DNA from: Musa acuminata AAA Group
Taxonomy: Eukaryota > Streptophyta > Magnoliopsida > Zingiberales > Musaceae
Direction: 5' to 3'
Assembly: GCF_036884655.1 (NCBI RefSeq)
Contig: NC_088331.1
Coordinates: 12,928,501 to 12,992,500, forward strand
DNA: 64,000 nucleotides
Of the stretch, positions 51,641-63,184 are shown one piece after another; within the stretch, counting starts at the first letter, position 1; the number at the start of each line of letters is the position of its first letter. The translations under genes and the position numbers were made by a program. Under the pieces are notes generated by a model. It did not search any database. It had not been told where the DNA came from and was given only the letters and a program-made list of their open reading frames with translations.

Positions 51641-52931
51641 TGTTAGGATCAAGTTGGCACTAAGGGGGTGAATTAGTGCTTTTGATCAAAATGACATTGA
51701 TTCAAAGATTTATTCGATAAACCTTGTATTCGAAAAAGGGTTTAAACTTAAAAATATTTGTAAGTAATTTAAGGTAGTGAGTAACTAAATCAGTGAGTGA
51801 TGAGAATGAAAAGCATAAAAAATTGACACAGAAAAAAAATGCACCAGATTTATAGTGGTTCAATCATTGTGACCTACATCCACTCCTGATTCCTCCTCCG
51901 TTGAGGCCACCGGCGTCCACTAACGGTCTTCCTTCAATGGGCGAAGACCACCACCCTCTTACAACTCTTTCTCTTTTTTATAAGTTTAGGAGATAACCTT
52001 TTACAAGCCTCACACCTCTCTTAGATTTATCATAAAGCTAAAGAAGGAGGAGGAGGACACTTAGCAATTTTTCAACACTTTTACAACTAAAATCTCATAC
52101 TTTTGTTCACACTTTTCATGCTCTTTCATACAAGAAAGAGTGGGGTATTTATAGGCCCCAATGACTTCAAAAATGAAGTCAAAAAGTGTCTCATCCTTGG
52201 TTTTCGAAGTACTAGCGATACCATCGCTATTATTGGGCGGTACCATTGTATGCAAATTGACACTAGGCGATACCACTGCTCAGTTTGGTTGTATTATCGC
52301 TTGACAAAGCCTCGAAGACTAGGCTCTAGTAGTACCACCGCCTGGTAGCATTAACCGTTGATGGTACCATCGCCCAATCTAGGCAGTACCACTACCTAGT
52401 CCACCTGGGAGGCTAAGCCCCATCCATGTGGTTCCACCGCCCAGTCTGGGCGGTGCCACTGCTTGACATGGCTCCAAGTGGTTGAATGGGCCATCCAACT
52501 AGCCTAATTCAACCCTATTAAAGGCCTAATTGGCTCATAATTGAGTTAATAAAATTTCTCTCAAAACTAACTTTAATTGAAACCCTAACTATGACAATTA
52601 AGGCTAGACAATTATAATGCAAGCAATCCTAGTTGTCCAACATGTCAATTGTTCATCCGAACTCTCGGTAAACTTCTGGTAAACTCCCGATGATCTTCTA
52701 GTGAGCTTTCAGCGAACTTCTAGTGAGCTTTCACTGCATCGACCGATCCTTCAGCATATCCACTGATTCATTTGGCTCGATGATCGATCATTGACTCTGT
52801 CCAAACTTTGATTCTTCTTTAATTGTTTTGCCTTTCTCACGATCATAGTTAGTCCTGCATCACTAATCTCAACACATGGATTAGATCATTAATTTATCAA
52901 TTGATTTATCATCAAAATTAGATATTCAACA
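51641..52931 (-). mobile_element. 5' LTR of C1
   Basis: Starts TGTTAGGATCAAG and ends GATATTCAACA; 1,291 bases. Reversed TATA at about 52146-52154; U3 array of GGTACCACCGCC-type repeats at 52200-52460. Confidence 0.82.
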
Positions 52932-53694
52932 AAAATGATCTCATCTCGGGTTTTCGGGGTATTGGTGGTACCACCACTAGTATTGGGCAGTACCACCACT
53001 TGCTAGTCTGATACTATGTGATACCATCACTTAGTCTAGCAGTACCACCACCTGACCACTATCATTGGGCGGTACCATTGCCTAACACAATTTGAGATAT
53101 TATGTCTAGGTGGTGCCACCGCCCAATCTAGCGGTACCACCGCTTAGTTTGGCGGTACCACCACTAGACCCTGTTACAGGACACTAAATGGGCTAATCAG
53201 TAAGCCCAATTCAGTCCTGATTTAGGCTTAATTGGCTACTAACTGAGTTGGTATTATTTCACCCCAATACCGACTCAATTAGACCTAAACTAACTTAGTC
53301 TAGACAAATTATTACAAAGCACGAATCATATGTTGTTCGGCATGTCATTGGTTCTTCTAACACTTCGTCTGATCCTTCGGCACATCGTTCTCTCCTTCGG
53401 CGTATTGCCCAATTAGCATATTAACTCTTGCGACTTTCGATCTCCTTAGCGCAATGTCCGATCCTTTGGCTTAATGGCCGACCTCATGGCACGAAGTCCT
53501 TCTGCCGATATGTCGATCGATCTTTCGGTCCGACGTCCAATCTCCTAACATGTTCAACTCTGGCCCAAAGTCTAATTCCTCATGCTTTAATTAATTTACC
53601 TCTTCTTAATTGAAGCAAGTCCTGCGTTACTCAAAACGTAGATTAGATCACAAACTCATCAATTGATTTCATCCTCAAAATTTGAGATTCAACA

Positions 53695-55560
53695 ATCTCC
53701 CTCTTTTTTATGATGACAACCAATTAATGATGAAGTTTAAACTAAACTCCCCCTATCAAATCCCATATTGATAGAAACTTTAAATTCAAAAAATCATGAC
53801 TATTTCATCATTGCATACATTATGAATATTGAAAGAATCAATTAATCATATCATCTATCTTAAAATCATAAGTATTTCATGCATAGTCAAAGTACACCAT
53901 GTATGATCATCATTATAACTTCTCCCCCTTTATCATCAACAAAAAAGAGAAGTGCGATTAGCAAGTTTTATATTGCCTTAGAACATGCAAGCTAACAAAT
54001 TGGCAAGTGTTACTTCTATTTGAAGTATGAAGGCTAGCAAGTTTTGCTTCTCTTGAGATGAGTAAACTAGCACTTTTCTCTTGAGATGTGCAAGATAGCA
54101 AGTTTTTATTTCTTTGAAATGTGTAAGCAAGCAATTTTGCTTCCTTTTGCAAGCTAGAACGTTTTCTTTCCTTGAAATGTGCAAGCTAGTAATTTTTGCT
54201 TCCTTTTACAATGTGCAAGTTAGCAAGACTTTTTTCCCCTTTTATTGTCAAAGAGAAGGTAATAATACAATAGTACAATTTTTCTCTTTTTTACATCAAT
54301 GATTCAAAATTATATCATGAGATATATAAATCATAAATACAAGGCAATTGTACATCATAAAATTCAAGTCATAACATCAAGAAGTCAAGTGACATATCAT
54401 GGTTAATTTGAATACATATCTTCTTTAGAAAATACTAAGAAGAATCATAGGAGGATAATTAATGAAAAATCTTGATTCATAATAAATCTCAATTTATAAA
54501 TATCAAGTGCAAGAATCAAGATTCATTTGGATGAATCTCTTCTTCAGTGAAAGAAAAAATTTTGATTCATAGAAAACTTTAAGTTGTAATCAAAAGAACA
54601 ATCATGATTCATTTGGATAATATTCCTCTTTAGTAAATGGTAAAAAGAAATATAGGAGATCAAATATGAGATCTCGATTCACAAAAAAATCTTATCAAAT
54701 ATCGAGAAATCAAGATCATGATTAGGATAAAAAGTAAATCTCAATCCATAAAAATTTCTTCTAAGAAATGTCAAATCATCATCATCATCATCATTTTGGG
54801 CATGATTCTAAAACAATAAATTTTTAAATCATCATTACTTGGGTATGCATGATACCAAAATATGGTTTCAAGTCTTCAAGGTATAACACGCACAATTTCA
54901 AGCTGTTACAAACCATTATCAAGGTCATAGTTTGTTTGCATTAGTCTTTTCTTTAGTAAATAGTAAGAAGAAATCATCAAAGATAGAAAAGATTTTGATT
55001 CTCATAAAAGATACCTCACATAGAGAAATCAAAAGAAAGTTCATGAGTCAGTTGGAAAAATTTTATTCAAATTTAATTTATCAACTCCAAACTCATCATC
55101 AAAATCACTTTTCTTACATTTGGAAAATTCATTGAAAACAATGTACATTGATTCCTTTGAGATTAAAAATAGCTAAAATTCTTTAGTTTCAATTTGTGTG
55201 ATTGACTTTATACTAGCATGCTCTAGTCTTCCATATAAAAGCATTGCATCATCATTTAAAATTAAAAAATAATACAAAAATCATCAAGATCAATAGATTA
55301 TTATTTGTGTAATCATAAACCATTTTTAATCAAAGATTTATTATAATAAAATCATCAAGTTTCAATCATGATCTTTCCTTTATTATTGTTTGTTATAGTA
55401 ATATATTTTTTTCTTTAAGTGAATCTAACTCTTCATACTTACTGCTAGGAGTTAACATGCAATAGTTATGATCAATTTTTTTTTTTTAAAATCACTAGAA
55501 AGAGAAGCATAATCCCCCTTTTTTTAAATATTAGTTACTAATTTAAAAATAACTCATGAA
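53695..55560 (-). mobile_element. Polypurine tract and AT-rich spacer of N3
   Basis: Polypurine tract at 53695-53712 (minus AAAAAAGAGGGAGAT), then non-coding sequence with GCAAGCTAGCAA-type repeats at 53980-54240. No gene. Confidence 0.7.
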
Positions 55561-56560
55561 ATGCATCAAGTAATTTCATAGTAAAGTAAAGGGGTTTTGG
55601 TTAAGTCACTTACCTTATTTTCAAATGTACTCGTTTCGTCACATATAGTCTTGAGTGCTTTCTTCTTTTTTTGTACGAGCACCTTTTTTCTTCAGTTGCG
55701 AACATTCGCTTTTGAAGTGCCCTGACCGATTACATTTATAGCAAATTATTTTGTTATTTTTAAGTTCATTTTATTCTTAGATTCTTATTTTATGAACTTC
55801 TTAAATTTACTTGTGAGGGTTCAAAGTAATAATCACTTTAGCTTTTGCTTGAGTGGTCTTCATTTGTTCTAAGTGTCAAATCCTTCATATTTTTTAGAAG
55901 GTTATTCTCAAGTTTATCATGTGCTATACACATCATTTCATAGGTCATCAAAGATCCGATAAGTTCTTTAAGTGGAAAGTTATTTAGGTCTTTTGCCTCT
56001 TGTATTGTAGTTACTTTTGAATCTCAATTTTTAGAAAGAGATCGTAAAACTTTATTAACAAGTTTAAAATTTGAAAAATATTTACTAAGAGCTTTTAAGC
56101 CATGGACAATATCCATAAAATGGGTGTATATGTCAACAATGGTTTTACTTGACTTCATTCGAAACAGTTCAAAATCATGCATCAAAAGATTAATTTTAGA
56201 CTCCTTAACTCTATTCGTGCTTTCATGAGTTACTTCTTGTGTGTATCAAATCTCATATACATTTTTACATAAAGAAATACGATTAAATTTATTTTTGTTT
56301 AAACCACAAAATAGAGTGTTCATAACTCTAGCATTCAAAGAAAAAGTTTTCTTCTCCAAATCATTCTATTCGTTCATTGGATTAGAAGACTTTTGAAAAC
56401 TACTTTCAATAATATTCCATAAATTTAAATCCATAGAAAGAAAGAAAACTCTCATTCGAGTTTTTCAATAAGTGTATAATCCGTCCCATTAAACATGGGA
56501 GGATGAATAATAGGGTGACCCTCTTGAAAGCTAAAAAATGTCATCTCTCTTGGGTGTTAA
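55561..56560 (-). pseudogene. Decayed copia gag of N3
   Basis: Stops and frameshifts throughout, but the gag landmarks are recognisable on the minus strand: the start near 56540, the TYW-like region near 56450, the NRKD block near 55890, and a knuckle remnant near 55690-55750. It ends at the junction shared with N1 and N2. Confidence 0.75.
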
Positions 56561-56580
56561 ATTAAATAGAGAGAAACTTG

Positions 56581-56592
56581 GCTCTGATACCA
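56581..56592 (-). other. Primer binding site of N3
   Basis: Minus strand TGGTATCAGAGC, two bases from the LTR. Confidence 0.85.
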
Positions 56593-56594
56593 AC

Positions 56595-57823
56595 TATTGA
56601 GACCAAAATTGACACTAAGAGGGGGGTGAATTAGTACTTACAAAAAATTATGTCAATTTAAAAACTTTCGATGAAGCTCGTATCGGAAAGATGAGTTTAA
56701 CTTGAAAGCGCATTTGTAAGCGTAGTGAAAGTAGTAAGCAAATAAATCAGTTTGCAAAATGAGAATGATAATGAAAAGCAAATCAAAAATGCAAACCGAG
56801 TTTTATAATAGTTCGATCGTCATGATATACGTACACTCTTAATTCCTCCTCCGTTGAGACCACTGGCATCCACTAATAGTTTTCCTTCAATGGGCGAAGA
56901 CCAACTACCTTCTTACAACTTTTTTCTCCTTTTAATAGGTTTAGGAGATAACCTTTACAACCCACTCATCTCTCTCTTAAATTGAAATCAACACTTAGAG
57001 CAAGAGGAGGGGAATTCTCACAAGATTATAACAATGTTTTTCCCAAATTTTGTTCTCAGTTGATGTGTTCACTGATAAGGAATTAGTGGGGTTTTTATAA
57101 GCCCCAAATGAATTCAAATTTGGAGCCAAAATGATCTCATCCCGAGTTTTTAGGGTATTGGCAGTACTACCGCCTACCAGTCTGACACTAGGTGGTACCA
57201 CTGCTTAACACACTATTACTAGGTAGTACCACTGCCTAACATAGTCTAGGAGACTGTTTGGATAGTACCCTTGCTAGTTTGGGTGGTAACATCACCATAC
57301 TCTATTATAGGACATTGAATGGGCTAATCAGCAAGCTAATTCAGCCTTGATTCAGGCTCAATTGGCCATTAATTGAGTTGACACTGTTTTCTTGAATATC
57401 GACTCAATTAGACCTAAACTAACTCGATCTAGACAAATTATTACAAAGCACGAATCATATGTTGTCCGGAATATCATTGGTTCTTTCAACGCTTTGTTCG
57501 ATCTTTCGGCGTATCGTCCTCTCTTTTGGCATATTGCCCAATCAGCATGTTGACTCCCGTAACTTCTGATCTTCTTGGCACAATGTCTGATCCTTTGGCC
57601 CGATGCTCGAACTCATGGCACAAAGTCCTTAGGTCGGCACGTCGATCGATCCTCTAGCCCGACGTCCAATCTTCTAACATGTTCAACTCCAGCCCAACAT
57701 TCGATTCCTCCTGCTTCAATCAATTTGCCTCTCCTTGATCGAAACTAGTCTTGCATCACTCAAAATGCATATTAGATCATAAACTCATTAATTGATTTTA
57801 TCATCAAAATTTGAGATTCAACA
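56595..57823 (-). mobile_element. 5' LTR of N3
   Basis: Starts TATTGAGACC (TG mutated to TA) and ends GAGATTCAACA; 1,229 bases. Reversed TATA-like TTTTTATAAG near 57091-57100; U3 repeats at 57160-57300. Confidence 0.8.
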
Positions 57824-58059
57824 GCAGGATCATAGATTGAATCCCTTGTTCTCTCGATACCTCTACCTACAACAAGCATGGAAGTGGAATCAATTGAATA
57901 TGAACCTTATCCACGTGTCGAAAAATTAAATTTGATTTAATAGATTAGTGTTAAAACGAGGGTATATCTGAAATGTCATATAATAATCATATCATACCAT
58001 AATGAAGGAATTAAGAAGAGCTCCTCTTGGAATCTAAACTAGGTGCGGCAAGACTTACA

Positions 58060-59660
58060 TGGAATAAACTCTTTTTTATTCTTGGGCTATATGGATATGT
58101 TATCGTACTATAATAGATCAAGAGAATACCCGAAGATAAAAAATATCTTTTTTTCACTACTAATGAGTTATATTGTTATAAAGTTATGTCATTCATATAA
58201 TGAGCCACTTATCATATGATGGTATAAGAGATATTCAAGAAGTAAATCGATCGTAATAAAAAAAACATATGTTGATAACATGTTTATCAAAAGCCAAATA
58301 ACTAATGCCCATCTAATTGACCATGAGATTTTTGCCACGATCAAAAGGGTATAATTATAGTTGCATCCCTCCAAATGTGTATAAATTTCTAGTGTTTATG
58401 ATAAATCAAAAAGGAATTGATATTAATTTAAAGAAGATTGAGGTCTAATAGTTGACTGGACAAATCATTACATGAAACTGCTTCCTCTCTAGAAACAATG
58501 ATAGATGCCTCCCTTTCTTCTACATGTAAAAACATCATAAAGAATTCTAATAGAAGGTCATATTCGACCATCTAAAGGAGTATCTCAGCATATGTTCGTA
58601 GCTCTCGAGTCTTGAACTTGACGAAGAGGCATTTTTTCACTTATCGATGACGCCCTCAACGATGAGTTCCATGCTAGTGCAGGAAGAAAACAAGATTGTT
58701 GGTCTACTATACCAGCCATGCATCGAAGGATATTAAGCATCATTATCCCAACTTCGAAAAGTAAGAATTCACCTTGATACTTACAGCCCAAAAGCTTCGT
58801 CCTTTCTAGCACATCACATTATTGTGATGAAACCTCTCCGCTAAGTCCTCTCGAAACTAGATACTTCTAACTGGCTACTGAAATCGTGGATTAAGCTCAA
58901 AGTGCTCAATATCTTATACCAGTCTCGAATCATTATAAAGGCTTAGACTTTAGTTGACTTCGTAACTGATGATTTGTGTCATAGAATTGACTCCAAAGAA
59001 TGAACCATGAGTACTGCATATCGATGGTTCTGTCAAAGGATAAGTTGCACTAATCTTATAAAACCCATAGGAGAATCCTTCAAATGTGTGCTGCTTAGAT
59101 TCAGCTTCAAGACTACTAATAATAAAGTTGAATATGAGGCCCTTCTTTGCTATGTGACCAACTTAAGGGTCTAGATCGACTCACAAATGGTGATAGATTG
59201 AGTCAACAAACACTATGAAGTTTGAAACCCCATGATGGCTAAGTATCTCCTCAAAGCGAAAAAAAAAAAAAGAATACCAACCTTGCTTCCTTCCAAATTG
59301 AGCAAGTACCATATGAGAAAAACACAAAAGTGGATGTGCTTTCCAAATTAGCCTCGAGAGCTTACCCGGCTTCGACTACACGAGTGGATGTGGAGACCCT
59401 CAAGTTCAGGAGTATAGATGCTGAAGATGTCATTACAATAATGCTTGAATCATCTTGGATTAGAGATATAATTCATTTCCTTCAAAATCAAATCCTTACC
59501 GGCAGATCCATTGGTAACCTAAAAGGTTCAAAGGAAGCAATCATGATATTGTATCATTAATGACTATATATGAGGTCATACTCTCAACCCTACTTACGGA
59601 GTCTACACTTAGAAGAGGCCACTTGAATCATATTCGAGCTTCATGAAAGAACTTATAGAC
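58060..59660 (+). pseudogene. Decayed Ty3/gypsy reverse transcriptase and RNase H
   Basis: Plus-strand frames, broken by many stops, show in order: an RT segment with LYCYKVMSF (about 58165-58195), EIFKK and a VDNM in place of VDDM (about 58225-58280), LHPSKCV (about 58350), the RGID-like and DRCLPFF motifs (about 58400-58520), an RNase H start with YYTSHA and the YP.F.K.E motif (about 58700-58770), AQKLRPF (about 58785-58805), and the DVLSKLASRAYPAS tail (about 59331-59375). The arrangement fits the Tat/Athila side of Ty3/gypsy. No LTRs could be matched to it. 57824-58060 between N3 and this is unassigned. Confidence 0.72.
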
Positions 59661-59760
59661 AATACATTAACAATCAATCTCTTGCCTATAAAATTCTCTA
59701 ATAGTGCTGCTAGTGATCGATCTTTCGAAAGGATGTCAAGAAGCATATACAATAGTGTGA

Positions 59761-61225
59761 TGCCCACTAATTAGAGGTGCCTTGTAAACCAATCACATGA
59801 GTGATGACATGTATGATACGTTACACAATCTCTTTTAATTAATAATAATAATAATAATTTTATTTTATATTATATGATGAATATAATGTGATTTCATTGA
59901 ATATGTGTAATGAGAATTAGATCACGATGGGATCATGATAATGAGACTAATTTACCTTTAAACATAAATCTTAAATATTCCTAGTCATAGGTTACTCGAG
60001 AAGAACATCGAGGTAACTGGACATACCGATATACTATATACCCGTCCATATGATGGAGGCAACTAGTCTTATAGTTGCTTATATGAGGACACTAGGGATA
60101 TAGTGCAGGTGCTCATTAGAGAATGAGTTCACTGAATGATCTACTTACGAAATGCTAGATGGTTAATGATACCTCATTGTTAGATAACGATTTTATAGTT
60201 CCAATTGTGTATCTGGTCCTTAGATTTAAAACATCAATGATACCTTATTTGAGTACTCCATTCTTTGATATTAGATTTATAGGATTGAAAGTTTCAAATA
60301 TAGTATAGATAGTCATTGGGAATGATAGCCAATATTACGAAGACAATTGAGTGTTAATAAAGGATCATCCATTCTCAGTATTATGAGAAGAATATCCCGT
60401 GTGTTCTCACTCAAGTAAATCCCTGATCATGGTCACTCGGATTAAGAGAGAATGAGTTCTTTGGGAGAATTCGATAAAAGTGAGACTCTAATGGATTTCG
60501 TATAGGCTTGACAATGCCATGCCCGGTATATGATCTATAGGATATTAGATGGATGAGAGACTATAGATGTATAGTAACTAAGGGCATATATGTTCAATAG
60601 ATTAGATCTCCTTATACCAACTAGGGACTATAGCATAGTGGTCTAGTATGTTTATAGTCGATAAGTTGAGTGAATTATTATCAGGATAATAATTCACTAA
60701 GTTAGAAGGGGTTCTCATAGGTGCAACTCACGGCCAACGCGGTATTAAGCATAAAGGGTCATACACATGTAGTGGATGACACGATGAATAGAGGATTGTA
60801 TATGAGATATCCAATAAGTCCCTGTTTTAATATATCTATTAGGTGAGACATAATAGAGTTTTAAATGATTATTGGATGTGGATCCAATATCTATTAAGTC
60901 AATGATTATTGGATGTGGATCCAATAACCATTAAGAATGATCCATTTGGGCTAGCAAGAGGAGCTCTTTATAAATATGAGTGGGGCTCAAAGGATTATAG
61001 GCTATACCTTTATAGCCGCCAACCTCCTATGTCTTCCTCCCCCCATCTCTCCTTATCGTGAGCCTCCCTAGTGCAAGAGGACAACAAGAGGGTTGGCCCC
61101 TCTCTTGATTGCTATTGCGTGGTGGTGCACGATTATGAGAAGAGAATCTGTTGTGCGAGGCGATGCATTGTCGTTGCATCCACTCTGTGGATTACCACTA
61201 GAGAAGAGTCTACGAGAGCTCCTTC
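59761..61225 (+). mobile_element. Angela/Tork-like LTR, truncated by a nested LTR
   Basis: Starts TGCCCACTAATTAGAGG and follows 4524-6018 to the CTCCTTC block, where the next LTR begins. About 1,465 bases. A TATA-like TTTATAAATATG lies at about 60967-60978. ORFs within are not genes. Confidence 0.75.
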
Positions 61226-62846
61226 TGCTAGTCATAGGTGCCCTACAAGTTAATCATATGAGTGATGACATGTGTGACATAACACATAGTCTTTTTGCTT
61301 ATTATTATTATAATATTTTCTCACTTTATATTGCTTGTTGCATACATATATTGTGATATCCGTAGATTTGTGTAATGAAAATCGGATCATGATGAGATCA
61401 CGATAATGAGACTGATTCGCCTTTAATCACAGACCTTAAATAATCTCAGTCATAGGTTACTCGAGAGAGACATCGAGATAACCGGATAGACTAATGTACT
61501 ATATACTCGTCTATATGATGGAGGCAACTAGTCTCATAGCTACTCGTGTGGGAACACTAGGGATATAGTGCAAGTGCTCATTAGATAATAAGTTCACTGA
61601 TTGATCCACTTACGGAATGCTAGATAGTTGATGATACCTCATTGTCATACAATGATTCTATCGTCCAAATGGTTTATCTTGTTCTTAGACTTGAGACATC
61701 AACGATGTCCTATATGAGTACTCCACTCTTTGATACCAGACTTATAGATCTGGAAGTTCAGATCTAGTATAGTCGGTTATCGAGAGTGGTAGCTAATCTT
61801 ATGAGGGCTATTAAGTGTCGATAGAGAATCATACACTCTTGGTGTTATGAGAGAAATATCTCATATGTTCTTGCACAAACAAATCTCTAGCCAGGGTCAT
61901 TCGAATTGAGACAGAGAAAGAGTTCTCCAGGAGAATCTTATTAAAATGAGACTTGAGTAGAAATTATATGCGCTTGAGAGCACCATGCCTGGTATATGGT
62001 CTTTAGGATATTAGATGGATAAGGGATTATAGATATACGGTAACTGAGGACAAATAGGTCCAATGGATTGAATTCTCCTGTATCATTTGGGGACTGCAAC
62101 GTAATGACCTAGAATATCCATAATCGATGAGTCGAGTGAATTATTACGAAGATAATAATTCATTGAGCCAAAATGAGTTCTAATAGATATGACTCATGGC
62201 CAGCTCGATATTGAACCTAGAGGATCACACACATATGGTAAGTGCTATGACAAGTAGAGGTTCGGATTTGAGATATTCATCGAAGCCCCTATTTTATTAG
62301 ATATTCAATAAGCCCATGAATTATTGGATCCTATGGATGAGATCCAATAAGAGCCAATAAGAAATTATTGGATAGAGATCCACAAATCCAAGAGGTTTGA
62401 GTAGTTGGATATAGATCTAGTACCTAATAGGATAGGATCCATTAGGGCTAAGTTGACAAGGGGCCTCTATAAATAGGAGAGAACCAAAGGGTCATAGGCT
62501 AGGCCTTCTTGGCTGCCACCTCCTATTCTCCTCTCCTCTTCTCCTCCTTAGCCAGTAGGTATAGAGATTTGGGTAGCAATTTGAGGAGTATTTTTGCAGC
62601 CCATATCATGTGAATCACCACTAGAGAGGAGGACACTTGACATCCTTTATCCTCTCCCACAAATCTATAAGATTTTAAGGATGTACGATCTCCCTAGGTA
62701 ACACAACTATCTCATACATGGTTTTCAGTTTCGTAGGGTTTTGCATAGCAATCTTCACACGATGACAAACACCTCTTTAGGAAATATGAGATTTTTATTT
62801 ATGTTCTTTCGTCGCGCATGTGATGTCACCCCCAGATTTCCTTACA
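61226..62846 (+). mobile_element. Angela/Tork-like LTR nested in the preceding one
   Basis: Starts TGCTAGTCATAGG and ends TTTCCTTACA; 1,621 bases. TATA-like CTATAAATAGG near 62466-62476. It is followed by a degenerate primer binding site, so it is a 5' LTR. The expected right-hand TSD (CCTTC) lies outside the window. Confidence 0.8.
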
Positions 62847-63184
62847 GTGATATTAAAGCCAAATTGTTTATGCAAAAATTAGATTTTAAGCTCCATGTGT
62901 TGTGTTTTAGAAAAGTTTTTGACGTCAAAAGTGTTAACATAAAAGGCAAGAAAGGGTAACAACTATTGCTACCCTTGTAGGTTGGCCAAAAGCTACTTGC
63001 AATCTTGGCCGAGAGCTCCTAAGGGAGCTCTCGGCCTAGCCACCTGTGTGCAGGCATTGTGCCTACAGCACAAGCGGTGGCGCCTCCTACGGGCATAATG
63101 CTCGCGAGGGCAGCACCCACAAGGGTAACGCCTACGGGCAGGGGCAGCACCCCCCGATGTAGTGGCCACCGTCGGTGGGTTGGC
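62847..63184 (+). mobile_element. Leader of the Angela-like element with primer site and hairpin
   Basis: GTGATATTAAAGCC at 62847-62860 is a decayed TGGTATCAGAGCC primer site. A perfect hairpin (13-base arms, 4-base loop) is at 63007-63036, followed by GC-rich sequence. No gag start is reached before the next LTR at 63185. Confidence 0.6.
63007..63036. repeat. Perfect inverted repeat in the leader
   Basis: Arms GGCCGAGAGCTCC and its exact complement, loop TAAG. Confidence 0.9.

Larger units (their letters stand above)
45107..52931 (-). mobile_element. Nested SIRE-like element with gag and pol remnants (C1)
   Basis: 7,825 bases. The target duplication reads AAAAG on the left (45102-45106) and AAAAT on the right (52932-52936); the undisturbed sister LTR has CCAAAATGATC, so the left copy has mutated. 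5' LTR 51641-52931; 3' LTR start at 45107 but truncated near 45797. Gag, integrase, RT and RNase H remnants run on the minus strand between 51590 and 47095. This is the only SIRE-like element in the window that keeps pol. Confidence 0.82.
44609..57823 (-). mobile_element. Gag-only SIRE-like element (N3), split by a nested element
   Basis: 3' LTR in two parts (44609-45106 and 52932-53694), internal 53695-56594, 5' LTR 56595-57823. The two LTR halves join across the insert exactly as in the 5' LTR near 57125-57135. The left terminus has lost about 35 bases including most of the G-run. The internal region holds gag remnants only. Outer flanking 5-mers (GTTGG and GCAGG) match poorly. Confidence 0.75.
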
